Source: Azospirillum sp. TSH100
GTDB taxonomy: Bacteria > Pseudomonadota > Alphaproteobacteria > Azospirillales > Azospirillaceae
NCBI RefSeq assembly: GCF_004923295.1
Contig: NZ_CP039638.1
Coordinates: 519,446-583,445, forward strand
Direction: 5' to 3'
DNA: 64,000 bases
The notes beneath the pieces were generated by a model. The model had not been told where the DNA came from and did no database searches. It worked only from the letters and a program-made list of their open reading frames with translations. Shown in pieces: positions 7,854 to 17,044 of the stretch (position 1 is the stretch's first letter; each line of letters starts with the position of its first letter). The position numbers and the translations under genes were made by a program.

Positions 7854-9533
7854 ATGACCAGCACCCCGCAGAGCCTGTTCGAGACGCACGAGGCGACGCT
7901 GCAGAAGGCCGTCGAGGCCTGCCGCAGCCGCGTCTATTGGTCGGCCTTCCCCGAAATGCCGAGCCCGCGCGCCTATGGCGAGACGGCGGCGGCGGATGGC
8001 GAGGCGGCCTTCGCGGCCTGCCGCGACAAGCCCTTCGAGCTGGACCAGCCGGGCGTGACCGGCACGGCGGGGGGCGAGCGCTCGCCCTTCGGCTTCGACC
8101 TCGGCATCACCTATCCGGTGTCGGACGTCGAAGCGCTGGTGCATGCTGCCAAGGCGGCGATGCCGGGCTGGCGCAAGGCCGGGCCGAACGGCCGCGCCGG
8201 CGTCTGCCTGGAAATCCTGAAGCGGCTCAACGCGCGCAGCTTCGAGATCGCCAACGCGGTGATGCACACCACCGGTCAGGCCTTCATGATGGCTTTCCAG
8301 GCCGGCGCCCCGCACGCCCAGGACCGCGGGCTGGAGGCTGTCGCCTATGGCTGGAAGGCGATGACCGACCAGTCCCCGGCGGCGCGCTGGGAGAAGCCGC
8401 AGGGCAAGAACCCGCCGCTGGTGATGGACAAGCGCTTCGAGGTGGTCGGCCGCGGCGTCGGGCTGGTCATCGGCTGCGCCACCTTCCCGACCTGGAACGG
8501 CTATCCCGGCCTGTTCGCCAGCCTCGTCACCGGCAATGCGGTGATCGTGAAGCCCGGCCCGACCGCCATCCTGCCGCTCGCCATCACCGTGAAGATCGCG
8601 CGCGAGGTGCTGGCGGAGTGCGGGCTCGACCCCAACCTCGTCACGCTCGCCATCGGCGACACCGTCGCCAAGGATCTGGCGCTGCGGCCCGAGGTGGCGG
8701 TGATCGACTACACCGGCTCGACCGGCTTCGGCGACTGGCTGGAGCAGAACGCCCGGCAGGCCCAGGTCTACACCGAGAAGGCCGGCGTCAACACGGTGGT
8801 CATCGATAGCACCGACGATCCCAAGGGCATGGTGCGCAACCTCGCCTTCACGCTCAGCCTCTATTCCGGCCAGATGTGCACGACGACGCAGGTCATCTTC
8901 GTGCCGAAGGACGGCATCCAGGCCGGCCCGGAGCGCATGAGCTTCGATCAGGTGGTCTCGGCGCTGGCCGGCGGCGTCGACAAGTTCCTCTCCGACCCGG
9001 AGCGTGCGGTGGAGGTGCTGGGCGCCATCCAGTCCGACGCGACGCTCGCCCGCATCGACGAAGCCGCCAAGCTCGGCACCGTCGTGCTGCCCTCGCGCGC
9101 CATCACCCATCCGAAATTCCCCGACGCCCGCATCCGCACCCCGCTGATCCTGACCATGGACGCGGCCGACGAGGACAAGTACGGCCATGAGCTGTTCGGC
9201 CCGATCTCCATCATCGTGAAGACCGACAGCACCGCCGACAGCCTGGAGCGCGCCGCCCGCCTGACCCGCACCAAGGGCGCCCTGACCACCGGCCTCTACA
9301 GCACCGACCCGCAGCTGATCGAGCAGGCGACCGACCTGTTCGTCGAGGCCGGCGTCGCCCTGTCGGTGAACCTCACCGGCGGCGTCTTCGTCAACCAGTC
9401 GGCAGCCTTCAGCGACTTCCACGGCACCGGCGCCAACCCGGCGGCCAACGCGGCGCTGTGCGACCTCGCCTTCGTCGCCAACCGCTTCCGCGTGGTGCAG
9501 AGCCGCGTTCCGGTTCTGGAGGCCGCCCAATGA
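7854..9533 (+). CDS. paaN: Phenylacetate degradation aldehyde dehydrogenase PaaN (stand-alone, no MaoC domain)
   Basis: Aldehyde dehydrogenase-fold protein of 559 residues that oxidises the semialdehyde formed after opening of the oxepin-CoA ring. The nucleophile is Cys342 in YSGQMCTTTQ; cofactor-site segments include VVGRGVGLVIG and TGSTGFGDW. It belongs to the short PaaN type: the C-terminal MaoC-like hydratase domain of E. coli PaaZ (about 680 residues) is absent, so ring hydrolysis needs another enzyme. The stop overlaps the start of paaG by four bases (ATGA), indicating translational coupling. Confidence 0.92.
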   Translation: MTSTPQSLFETHEATLQKAVEACRSRVYWSAFPEMPSPRAYGETAAADGEAAFAACRDKPFELDQPGVTGTAGGERSPFGFDLGITYPVSDVEALVHAAKAAMPGWRKAGPNGRAGVCLEILKRLNARSFEIANAVMHTTGQAFMMAFQAGAPHAQDRGLEAVAYGWKAMTDQSPAARWEKPQGKNPPLVMDKRFEVVGRGVGLVIGCATFPTWNGYPGLFASLVTGNAVIVKPGPTAILPLAITVKIAREVLAECGLDPNLVTLAIGDTVAKDLALRPEVAVIDYTGSTGFGDWLEQNARQAQVYTEKAGVNTVVIDSTDDPKGMVRNLAFTLSLYSGQMCTTTQVIFVPKDGIQAGPERMSFDQVVSALAGGVDKFLSDPERAVEVLGAIQSDATLARIDEAAKLGTVVLPSRAITHPKFPDARIRTPLILTMDAADEDKYGHELFGPISIIVKTDSTADSLERAARLTRTKGALTTGLYSTDPQLIEQATDLFVEAGVALSVNLTGGVFVNQSAAFSDFHGTGANPAANAALCDLAFVANRFRVVQSRVPVLEAAQ

Positions 9534-10321
9534 GCGACAAAACGATCCTCCTGGAGATCGCCGACGGCGTCGCCACCGTCACGCTGAACCGGCCGGACCG
9601 GCTGAACAGCTTCACCGCGGCGATGCATGAAGAGCTGCGCGGCGCCCTGGCCGCCGTGCGCGAGGACAAGTCCGTCCGCTGCCTGCTGCTGACCGGCGCC
9701 GGCCGCGGCTTCTGCGCCGGGCAGGACTTGTCCGACCGCGCGGTGGCGCCGGGGCAGGAGGCGCCGGACCTCGGCGCGTCCATCGAGACCAACTACAACC
9801 CGCTCGTCCGCACGCTCCGCGAGCTGCCGATGCCGGTGATCTGCGCGGTGAACGGCGTCGCCGCCGGGGCCGGGGCCAACATCGCGCTGGCCTGCGACAT
9901 CGTGCTGGCGGCGCGGTCGGCCAGCTTCATCCAGGCCTTCTGCAAGATCGGGCTGATCCCCGACAGCGGCGGCACCTGGACCCTGCCGCGTCTGGTGGGC
10001 CATGCCCGCGCCATGGGCCTCGCCATGCTGGGCGACAAGCTTTCGGCCGAGCAGGCGGAAGCCTGGGGCATGATCTGGAAGGCGGTCGATGACGACAAGC
10101 TGGCGGCGGAGGCCGGGGCGCTGGCCCGCCAGCTCGCCACCCAGCCGACGCACGGCCTTGCCCTTATCAAGCGGGCGCTGAACGTCTCGCTGGACAACGA
10201 CCTCGACACCCAGCTCGACCTGGAACGCGACCTCCAGCGCGAAGCCGGCCGCACGCAGGACTATCGCGAGGGCGTCGCCGCCTTCGTCGGCAAGCGCGCA
10301 CCGAAGTTCGAGGGGCGGTGA
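9530..10321 (+). CDS. paaG: 1,2-epoxyphenylacetyl-CoA isomerase PaaG
   Basis: Enoyl-CoA hydratase/isomerase family member of 263 residues that converts the ring epoxide to oxepin-CoA and can also shift double bonds later in the pathway. It closely follows E. coli PaaG, with TGAGRGFCAGQDLSDR, YNPLVRTLRELPMPVICAVN, GVAAGAGANIALACDI and the C-terminal DTQLDLERD. It is the only crotonase-fold gene in the operon; no paaF is present. Coupled to paaN by ATGA and to paaH by TGATG. Confidence 0.93.
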   Translation: MSDKTILLEIADGVATVTLNRPDRLNSFTAAMHEELRGALAAVREDKSVRCLLLTGAGRGFCAGQDLSDRAVAPGQEAPDLGASIETNYNPLVRTLRELPMPVICAVNGVAAGAGANIALACDIVLAARSASFIQAFCKIGLIPDSGGTWTLPRLVGHARAMGLAMLGDKLSAEQAEAWGMIWKAVDDDKLAAEAGALARQLATQPTHGLALIKRALNVSLDNDLDTQLDLERDLQREAGRTQDYREGVAAFVGKRAPKFEGR

Positions 10322-11985
10322 TGGCGGCGCTCGATCCTTCCGTCACCGTCGCGGTGGTAGGGGCCGGCGCCATGGGCCAGGGCATCGCCCAGGTCGCGGC
10401 GCAGGCCGGCCACCCGGTCCTGCTGGTCGACACCCGTCCCGGTGCCGCGCAGGCCGCCGTCGAGTCCATCGCCCGGGCGCTGACCGCGCTGGTCGAGAAG
10501 GGCAAGCGCACGGCGGCGGAACGCGACGCCACCGTCGACCGGCTGCGCGCGGTGAACGGCCTGTCCGACCTCGCCCCCGCCGGTCTGGTGGTGGAGGCCA
10601 TCGTCGAGGATCTCGACGTCAAGCGCCGCCTGTTCGCCGAGCTGGAAGGCATCGTCGACGAGGACGCCATCCTCGCCACCAACACCTCGTCGCTGTCGGT
10701 CACCGCCATCGGCGCCGGGGTGCGGCGGCCGGAGCGGCTGGCCGGGCTGCATTTCTTCAATCCGGCGCCGCTGATGGCGCTGGTGGAGATCGTCAGCGGC
10801 CTCGCCACCGATGCGGCGGTGCTCGATACGCTGTTCGACACGGCCAAGGCGTGGGGCAAGAGTCCGGTGCGCTGCCGCTCCACCCCCGGCTTCATCGTCA
10901 ACCGGGTCGCCCGCCCCTTCTACGCCGAAGGGCTGCGTCTGGTGCAGGAGCAGGCCGCCGATCCCGCCACCATCGACGCCGTCGCCCGCGAGGCCGGCGG
11001 CTTCCGCATGGGGCCGTTCGAGCTGATGGACCTGATCGGCCATGACGTGAACTTCGCCGTCACCCGCTTGGTCCACGCCGCCTATTTCGGCGACCCGCGC
11101 TTCCAGCCCTCGCTGATCCAGCAGGAGCTGGTCGAGGCCGGCCGTCTCGGCCGCAAGACCGGCCGCGGCTTCTACGACCATAGCCCCGGCGCCGCCAAGC
11201 CGATGCCGCGCAACGCCGAACCGGCAGCCAAACCTGATCGCGTGCTGGTGCAAGGCGACCTCGGCCCTGCCGCGGCGCTGATCGGGCTGCTGCGCGAGGC
11301 CGGCATCGCGGTGGAGGAGACCGCCGGCAGCGGCGTGCTGCTGGTGGACGGCGTCACGCTCGCCCTGACCGACGGCCGTACCGCCACCGCCCGCGCGGCG
11401 GAGGACGGCATCGCGCCCTTGGTGCTGTTCGACCTCGCGCTGGATTACGCCAAGGCGACCCGCATGGCGTTGGCCCCCGCCGACGGCACGCCTGCGGACG
11501 CGGTCGCGGTTGCCGCCGGGCTGTTCCAGGCGCTTGGCAAGACGGTGTCGGTGATCGACGACGCCCCTGGTCTGGTGGTGATGCGCACCGTCGCCATGCT
11601 CGCCAGCGAGGCGGCGGACGCGGCGATGCAGGGGGTCGCCAGCGCCGCCGACATCGACATCGCGATGACCAAGGGCGTGAACTACCCGCTGGGGCCGCTG
11701 GCCTGGGCCGACCGCATCGGCCTGCCCCATGTGCTGGCCGTGCTCGACGCGCTGGCCCGCACCTATGGTGAGGACCGTTACCGCGCGTCGGCGCTTTTGC
11801 GTCGCCGCATCGCCGCATCCCGTATCCCCTCTCCCCCCCGGGGAGAGGGTCAGGGTGAGGGGGTCCCACCGCGTGGCTTCCCAAGCAGCGGAAACCCCGG
11901 CGCCACCACCGACTCCACGCCGCGCATCCCCCTCACCCCAACCCTCTCCCCGGGGGGGAGAGGGGGTAAGGAGCTTTCCGCATGA
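10321..11985 (+). CDS. paaH: 3-hydroxyadipyl-CoA dehydrogenase PaaH with repeat-derived C-terminal tail
   Basis: NAD-dependent 3-hydroxyacyl-CoA dehydrogenase oxidising 3-hydroxyadipyl-CoA, 554 residues. It has an N-terminal Rossmann domain (GAGAMGQGIAQV, residues 13-24), LHFFNPAPLM, a 3HCDH domain and a second C-terminal 3HCDH-like domain ending near residue 500 (YGEDRYRASALLRRR). The last ~50 residues are Pro/Gly/Ser/Arg-rich and are encoded by a palindromic intergenic-type repeat (11826-11966), so the family-like part is about 500 residues. The start is the ATG within TGATG, behind GAGGGG. Confidence 0.93.
   Translation: MAALDPSVTVAVVGAGAMGQGIAQVAAQAGHPVLLVDTRPGAAQAAVESIARALTALVEKGKRTAAERDATVDRLRAVNGLSDLAPAGLVVEAIVEDLDVKRRLFAELEGIVDEDAILATNTSSLSVTAIGAGVRRPERLAGLHFFNPAPLMALVEIVSGLATDAAVLDTLFDTAKAWGKSPVRCRSTPGFIVNRVARPFYAEGLRLVQEQAADPATIDAVAREAGGFRMGPFELMDLIGHDVNFAVTRLVHAAYFGDPRFQPSLIQQELVEAGRLGRKTGRGFYDHSPGAAKPMPRNAEPAAKPDRVLVQGDLGPAAALIGLLREAGIAVEETAGSGVLLVDGVTLALTDGRTATARAAEDGIAPLVLFDLALDYAKATRMALAPADGTPADAVAVAAGLFQALGKTVSVIDDAPGLVVMRTVAMLASEAADAAMQGVASAADIDIAMTKGVNYPLGPLAWADRIGLPHVLAVLDALARTYGEDRYRASALLRRRIAASRIPSPPRGEGQGEGVPPRGFPSSGNPGATTDSTPRIPLTPTLSPGGRGGKELSA
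11826..11966. repeat. Paired inverted G/C-rich palindromic elements (BIME-like) inside paaH 3' end
   Basis: Two copies of a palindromic element face each other. The first (11826-11863) has a CCCCTCTCCC arm, then GGGGAGAGGG and a GTCAGGGTGAGGGGG flank. The second (11928-11966) is its inverted counterpart with CCCCCTCACCCCAACCCTCTCCCC then GGGGAGAGGGGG. About 64 bp separates them. The same element occurs at 36128-36298. Repeats of this kind normally lie between genes; here the pair is read through as the tail of paaH and abuts the paaI ribosome site. Confidence 0.8.
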
Positions 11986-12440
11986 CCACCGCTCCCGACA
12001 CCCCCCAATCCCTCGCCGAAGCGGTCGGCCGCGGCATGTACGAGCGCGACCATTGCGCCCAGGCCCACGGCATCGAGCTGCTGGAGATCGCCCCCGGCTA
12101 TGCCCGCATGGCGATGACCGTGCGCAAGGACATGGTCAACGGCCACGACATCGGCCATGGCGGCATGACCTTCACCCTGGCCGACACCGCCTTCGCCTAT
12201 GCCTGCAACGCGGCCAACGAGGTGACGGTGGCGGCCGGCTGCTCCATCACCTTCCCGGCTCCGGCCAGGCTGGGCGATCTGCTGACCGCCGAATGCCGCG
12301 AGGTGCACAAGCGCGGCCGCTCCGGCGTCTACGACGTCACCGTCACCAACCAGGACGGCACGGTGGTCGGCCTGTTCCGCGGCCAGTCGGCGCGCCTCGC
12401 CGGCAGCGTCATCCCCGTTCCCGGAGCCTCCCATGCGTGA
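11982..12440 (+). CDS. paaI: Hydroxyphenylacetyl-CoA thioesterase PaaI
   Basis: Hotdog-fold thioesterase of 152 residues that rescues CoA from dead-end phenylacetate intermediates. Motifs are NGHDIGHGGMTFTLADTAFA (catalytic-site region with Asp in TLADT) and the C-terminal QDGTVVGLFRGQS. Start overlaps the paaH stop (ATGA), with AAGGAG 8 bases upstream just beyond the repeat. Its last 8 bases overlap paaJ. Confidence 0.95.
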   Translation: MTTAPDTPQSLAEAVGRGMYERDHCAQAHGIELLEIAPGYARMAMTVRKDMVNGHDIGHGGMTFTLADTAFAYACNAANEVTVAAGCSITFPAPARLGDLLTAECREVHKRGRSGVYDVTVTNQDGTVVGLFRGQSARLAGSVIPVPGASHA

Positions 12441-13641
12441 AGCCTACATCTGCGACGCCGTCCGCACCCCCTTCGGCCGCTACGGCGGCGGGCTGGCCCC
12501 GGTGCGCCCGGACGACCTCGCCGCCGTGCCGCTCCGCGCCTTGATGGAGCGCAACCCCGGCGTCGAATGGTCCGCCGTCGACGACGTGATCCTCGGCTGC
12601 GCCAACCAGGCTGGCGAGGACAACCGCAACGTCGCCCGCATGGCGGCCCTGCTGGCGGGCCTGCCCGAGACGGTGCCCGGCACCACGGTCAACCGCCTGT
12701 GCGGCTCCGGCATGGACAGCATCGGCATGGCCGCCCGCGCCATCAAGGCGGGCGAGGCCGACCTGATCGTCGCCGGCGGCGTCGAGAGCATGACCCGCGC
12801 CCCCTTCGTCATGGGCAAGTCCGACAGCGCCTTCTCCCGTCAGGCCGAGATCTTCGACACCACCATCGGCTGGCGCTTCGTCAATCCGCTGATGAAGGCG
12901 AGGTTCGGCATCGACAGCATGCCGGAGACGGCGGAGAACGTCGCCGCCGACTACGGCATCTCCCGCGCCGACCAGGACGCCTTCGCCGTCCGCAGCCAGC
13001 AGCGCGCCGGCCGTGCCCAGGAGTCCGGCCGCCTCGCCCGCGAGATCGTCCCGGTCGCCATCCCGCTCCGCAAGGGCGAGCCGACGGTGATCGCCGCCGA
13101 TGAGCATCTGCGCCCCGACACCACGCTGGAGGCGCTGGCCAAGCTCTCCACCCCCTTCCGCAAGGAGGGCGGCAGCGTCACCGCCGGCAATGCCTCGGGC
13201 GTCAATGACGGCGCCGCCGCGGTGATCGTGGCATCGGCCGAGGCCGTGAAGCGCTACGGCCTGACCCCGCGCGCGCGCGTCGTCGGCACCGCGGTGGCCG
13301 GCGTGGCGCCGCGCGTGATGGGCATCGGCCCGGCCCCGGCGACGCAGAAGCTGCTGGCCCGCCTCGGCCTGTCCATCGGCGACGTCGACGTGATCGAGCT
13401 GAACGAGGCCTTCGCCGCCCAGGGTCTCGCCGTGCTGCGCATGCTGGGCCTGCCCGACGATGCCGAGCATGTGAACCCCAACGGCGGCGCCATCGCGCTC
13501 GGCCATCCGCTGGGCGCCAGCGGCACCCGTCTGGTCGCCAGCGCGGTGATGGAGCTGGAGGACCGCAAGGCGACCCGCGCGCTCTGCACCATGTGCATCG
13601 GCGTCGGCCAGGGCATCGCCATGATGGTGGAGCGGGTCTGA
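12433..13641 (+). CDS. paaJ: 3-oxoadipyl-CoA / 3-oxo-5,6-dehydrosuberyl-CoA thiolase PaaJ
   Basis: Thiolase of 402 residues that performs both beta-ketothiolase steps of the phenylacetate pathway, releasing acetyl-CoA and succinyl-CoA. Catalytic Cys90 sits in NRLCGSGMDS; the second site has NPNGGAIALGHPLGASG and the C-terminal CTMCIGVGQG. The N-terminus AYICDAVRTPFGRYGG is typical of the PcaF/PaaJ group. Operon position and length support PaaJ over PcaF. Confidence 0.94.
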   Translation: MREAYICDAVRTPFGRYGGGLAPVRPDDLAAVPLRALMERNPGVEWSAVDDVILGCANQAGEDNRNVARMAALLAGLPETVPGTTVNRLCGSGMDSIGMAARAIKAGEADLIVAGGVESMTRAPFVMGKSDSAFSRQAEIFDTTIGWRFVNPLMKARFGIDSMPETAENVAADYGISRADQDAFAVRSQQRAGRAQESGRLAREIVPVAIPLRKGEPTVIAADEHLRPDTTLEALAKLSTPFRKEGGSVTAGNASGVNDGAAAVIVASAEAVKRYGLTPRARVVGTAVAGVAPRVMGIGPAPATQKLLARLGLSIGDVDVIELNEAFAAQGLAVLRMLGLPDDAEHVNPNGGAIALGHPLGASGTRLVASAVMELEDRKATRALCTMCIGVGQGIAMMVERV

Positions 13642-13715
13642 ACGGATAGGGCCAACAAACAAAGGCAACACTGGCCGCCAAGCGCCGGGCATCAGTACGA
13701 AGGGAGAAGCGCACC

Positions 13716-15041
<1,326 letters not shown>

Positions 15042-15068
15042 TACCGCCGAGCCGTACGCTCGGCGGTA
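15042..15068 (+). terminator. Hairpin at end of paa operon
   Basis: An 11-bp perfect stem (TACCGCCGAGC / GCTCGGCGGTA) with a 5-base loop CGTAC begins directly after the paaK stop codon. There is no clear T-run after it, so it may act as an mRNA 3'-end stabiliser or a weak terminator. Confidence 0.6.
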
Positions 15069-15144
15069 AGGGCCGCGACTGCGGCCCCGCAGGCCCATGC
15101 CTGCGAAGGCAAGCGGCCGGACGGCCGCGCCCGCCGTTTGAGGG

Positions 15145-15180
15145 CGAGCGTAAAGCCTGACATGTCAGGCTTTACGCTCG
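15145..15180. terminator. Perfect 36-bp palindrome between convergent paaK and marC-like gene
   Basis: Positions 15145-15180 form an exact palindrome centred on ACATGT, with arms CGAGCGTAAAGCCTGACA and its complement. It lies 10 bp beyond the stop codon of the minus-strand MarC gene and 104 bp beyond paaK, so it could serve both transcripts as a bidirectional terminator. No T-run is present on either side. Confidence 0.6.
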
Positions 15181-15190
15181 ATAAGAAGGC

Positions 15191-15847
15191 TCAGCCCTTC
15201 TGCGACAGCAGCGGGAAGGCGTCCAGAACACCGGTCAGCAGGATCTGGACGCCGACGCAGAACAGCAGGAAGGCGAACAGCCGCGTCAGCACCCGCACCC
15301 GCGTCGGCCCCAGGAAGGCGACGATGCGGTCGGCGGAGCGGTAGGACAGCCAGATCAGCGCGGCGATCGCCAGCGCCGCCCCCGACATTCCCAAAAAGAA
15401 CTCCATCAGCCCGCCAGCGCCATGCGTCGGGCGGGTGGAGCCGAGCGCGATGGCAACCGAGATGGTGCCCGGCCCGGTGGTGAAGGGGATCGTCATCGGG
15501 AAGAAGGCCGATTCGGCCAGCCGGTCGCCGTCGCCGGCGGCCTGTTCCTGCTTGCGCGCCTCGTGCCGTTCCGGCGCCGTCAGCAGCGCCCAGGCGCGCT
15601 CCGCCACCACGAAGCCGCCGGCGATCCGCAGCGCCGCCATCGACACGCCGAAGAAGTTCAGCACATAGGCACCCGCCCACAGCGCGGTCAGCATGACGAT
15701 GGCCGAATAGACGCTGACCAGCCCGGCCAGCCGCGCCCGGTCACGCGGACTGCTGTCCGCCGTCACCTGGCTGAAGATCAGCGCCATCGCCAGCGGATTG
15801 ACGATGGAAAACAGGGCGGTGAAGGCGAGCAGGAAACTGTCGAACAT
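15191..15847 (-). CDS. MarC family integral membrane protein
   Basis: Polytopic inner-membrane protein of 218 residues with about six hydrophobic segments and the family signatures FSIVNPLAMALIF (near residues 11-23) and FFPMTIPFTTGPGTISVAIAL. MarC/UPF0056 proteins have no well-established function despite the historical multiple-antibiotic-resistance name. The start ATG at 15847 begins MFDSFLLAF; longer in-frame forms add a charged stretch that looks non-coding. It is convergent with the paa operon and divergent from the ABC importer. Confidence 0.87.
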   Translation of the reverse strand: MFDSFLLAFTALFSIVNPLAMALIFSQVTADSSPRDRARLAGLVSVYSAIVMLTALWAGAYVLNFFGVSMAALRIAGGFVVAERAWALLTAPERHEARKQEQAAGDGDRLAESAFFPMTIPFTTGPGTISVAIALGSTRPTHGAGGLMEFFLGMSGAALAIAALIWLSYRSADRIVAFLGPTRVRVLTRLFAFLLFCVGVQILLTGVLDAFPLLSQKG

Positions 15848-16052
15848 GGCATCCGCGCGTTTGTCGGCCGTCCAAACAGTTAGCGGGGACTGGGCAGGAC
15901 TGGCAAGGGCGCCGTTGTTTCCCTCTCCCGCCGCCCAATCCCCTTTCCCCCCGGAAGAAGGGGAATTCCGGCTCCCTGCCCGAAATTTCACCACCCACAC
16001 AGCCTCAGCCCGAAAATTGTGCGCACCCTATAAGGCGCATGCGCCCGAACGC

Positions 16053-16085
16053 TGTCCATTCCGTCAGTTCCTGTCCTTACGGACA
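16053..16085. promoter_or_regulatory. Tandem 14-bp regulator boxes upstream of the ABC importer
   Basis: Box 1 (16053-16066) reads TGTCCATTCCGTCA and box 2 (16072-16085) reads TGTCCTTACGGACA; their starts are 19 bp apart. Both fit TGWCC-N4/5-GWCA and resemble the RutR core TGACCA-N2-TGGTCA. The same two-box arrangement with the same 19-bp step occurs before preT (32080-32112). The boxes lie about 90-110 bp upstream of the predicted sigma-54 start site. Confidence 0.6.
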
Positions 16086-16142
16086 AGTTTTCCATTCGCA
16101 ATAACAACGCACTACTCGACAGACTCCACGACCGCACAGCCT

Positions 16143-16159
16143 CTGGCTCGCTTCTTGCT
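16143..16159 (+). promoter_or_regulatory. Putative sigma-54 promoter of the ABC importer operon
   Basis: CTGGCTCGCTTCTTGCT matches the sigma-54 consensus YTGGCACG-N4-TTGCW at all but one defined position, with GG (16145-16146) and GC (16157-16158) correctly spaced. It lies 43 bp before the GTG start of the ATPase gene. Confidence 0.7.
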
Positions 16160-16201
16160 CTCATTCCCGCCGACAGACGCCAACGCGAAGGGACGAACGC
16201 C

Positions 16202-17044
16202 GTGCCAGCCGCCCAGCCCGCACCGCTCACTCTGGTTCCGCCGGCCGCAGACCCCGTGCCGCGCACCATCGTCGATGTCCGCAACCTGACCCTGACCTAT
16301 CAGACCGCCGACCATCCGGTCTATGCGCTGAGCGACGTCAGCCTGTCGATCGCCAAGGGCGATTTCATCTCGCTGATCGGCCCCAGCGGCTGCGGCAAGA
16401 CCACGCTGATGCGGGTCGTCGCCGACCTCGAACAGCCGACCTCCGGCGAGGTGACGGTCAACGGCATGACGCCGGAACAGGCACGGCTGAAACGCGCCTA
16501 CGGCTATGTCTTCCAGGCCCCGGCGCTCTACCCGTGGCGGACGGTCGAACGCAACGTCATGCTGCCGCTGGAGATCATGGGGCTGCCCAAGGCCGAGCGG
16601 CAGCAGCGCGCCCGCGAGCAGCTCGACCTCGTCGGCCTGTCCGGCTTCGAGCGCAAGTTCCCTTGGCAGCTGTCGGGCGGCATGCAGCAGCGCGTGTCGA
16701 TCGCCCGCGCTCTGGCCTTCAACCCCGACCTGCTTTTGATGGACGAACCGTTCGGCGCGCTCGACGAGATCACCCGCGACCATCTGAATTTGCAGCTAAC
16801 CCGCCTGTGGCTCGGCACCCGCAAGACCTGCATCTTCGTCACCCACTCCATTGCCGAGGCGGTTTTCCTCTCCACCCGCATCGTGGTGATGAGCCCGCGC
16901 CCCGGCCGCATCCTCGACGTCATCGACTGCGACCGCGAGCTGCCGCGCGAGCGCACGCTGGACATCCGCGAAAGCCCCGAATTCCAGCGCATCGCCCACC
17001 GCGTCCGCGAAGGGCTGATGGAGGGCCACAGCTATGACGACTAG
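16202..17044 (+). CDS. ABC transporter ATP-binding protein (NitT/TauT-type importer)
   Basis: Cytoplasmic ATPase of 280 residues for the importer encoded by the next three genes. Walker A GPSGCGKTT begins at residue 60, the signature LSGGMQQR lies near 158 and Walker B LLLMDEPFGALDE near 178; the H-loop is FVTHSIAEAVFLSTR. This is the SsuB/TauB/ThiZ-like class. The start is a GTG with AAGGGA upstream. Its end overlaps permease 1 by 11 bases. The shared promoter architecture with preT suggests a pyrimidine-related substrate, which is an inference. Confidence 0.93.
   Translation: MPAAQPAPLTLVPPAADPVPRTIVDVRNLTLTYQTADHPVYALSDVSLSIAKGDFISLIGPSGCGKTTLMRVVADLEQPTSGEVTVNGMTPEQARLKRAYGYVFQAPALYPWRTVERNVMLPLEIMGLPKAERQQRAREQLDLVGLSGFERKFPWQLSGGMQQRVSIARALAFNPDLLLMDEPFGALDEITRDHLNLQLTRLWLGTRKTCIFVTHSIAEAVFLSTRIVVMSPRPGRILDVIDCDRELPRERTLDIRESPEFQRIAHRVREGLMEGHSYDD

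Larger units (their letters stand above)
15848..16201. other. Divergent intergenic region with regulatory sites for the ABC importer
   Basis: This 354-bp gap contains no supported gene. Its left part has a C-rich tract with partial similarity to the G/C-rich repeats seen elsewhere. The right part holds the tandem boxes at 16053-16085 and a sigma-54-like promoter at 16143-16159. Confidence 0.7.

Noticed and set aside
7854..9533. Bifunctional PaaZ
   Set aside because: The protein ends after the aldehyde dehydrogenase domain at 559 residues; no MaoC-like hydratase domain is present, so PaaN is the better name.
16159..16201. TPP (thiamine) riboswitch before the THI5-like importer
   Set aside because: The region between the sigma-54 promoter and the GTG start is only about 40 bases and contains none of the TPP aptamer sequence.
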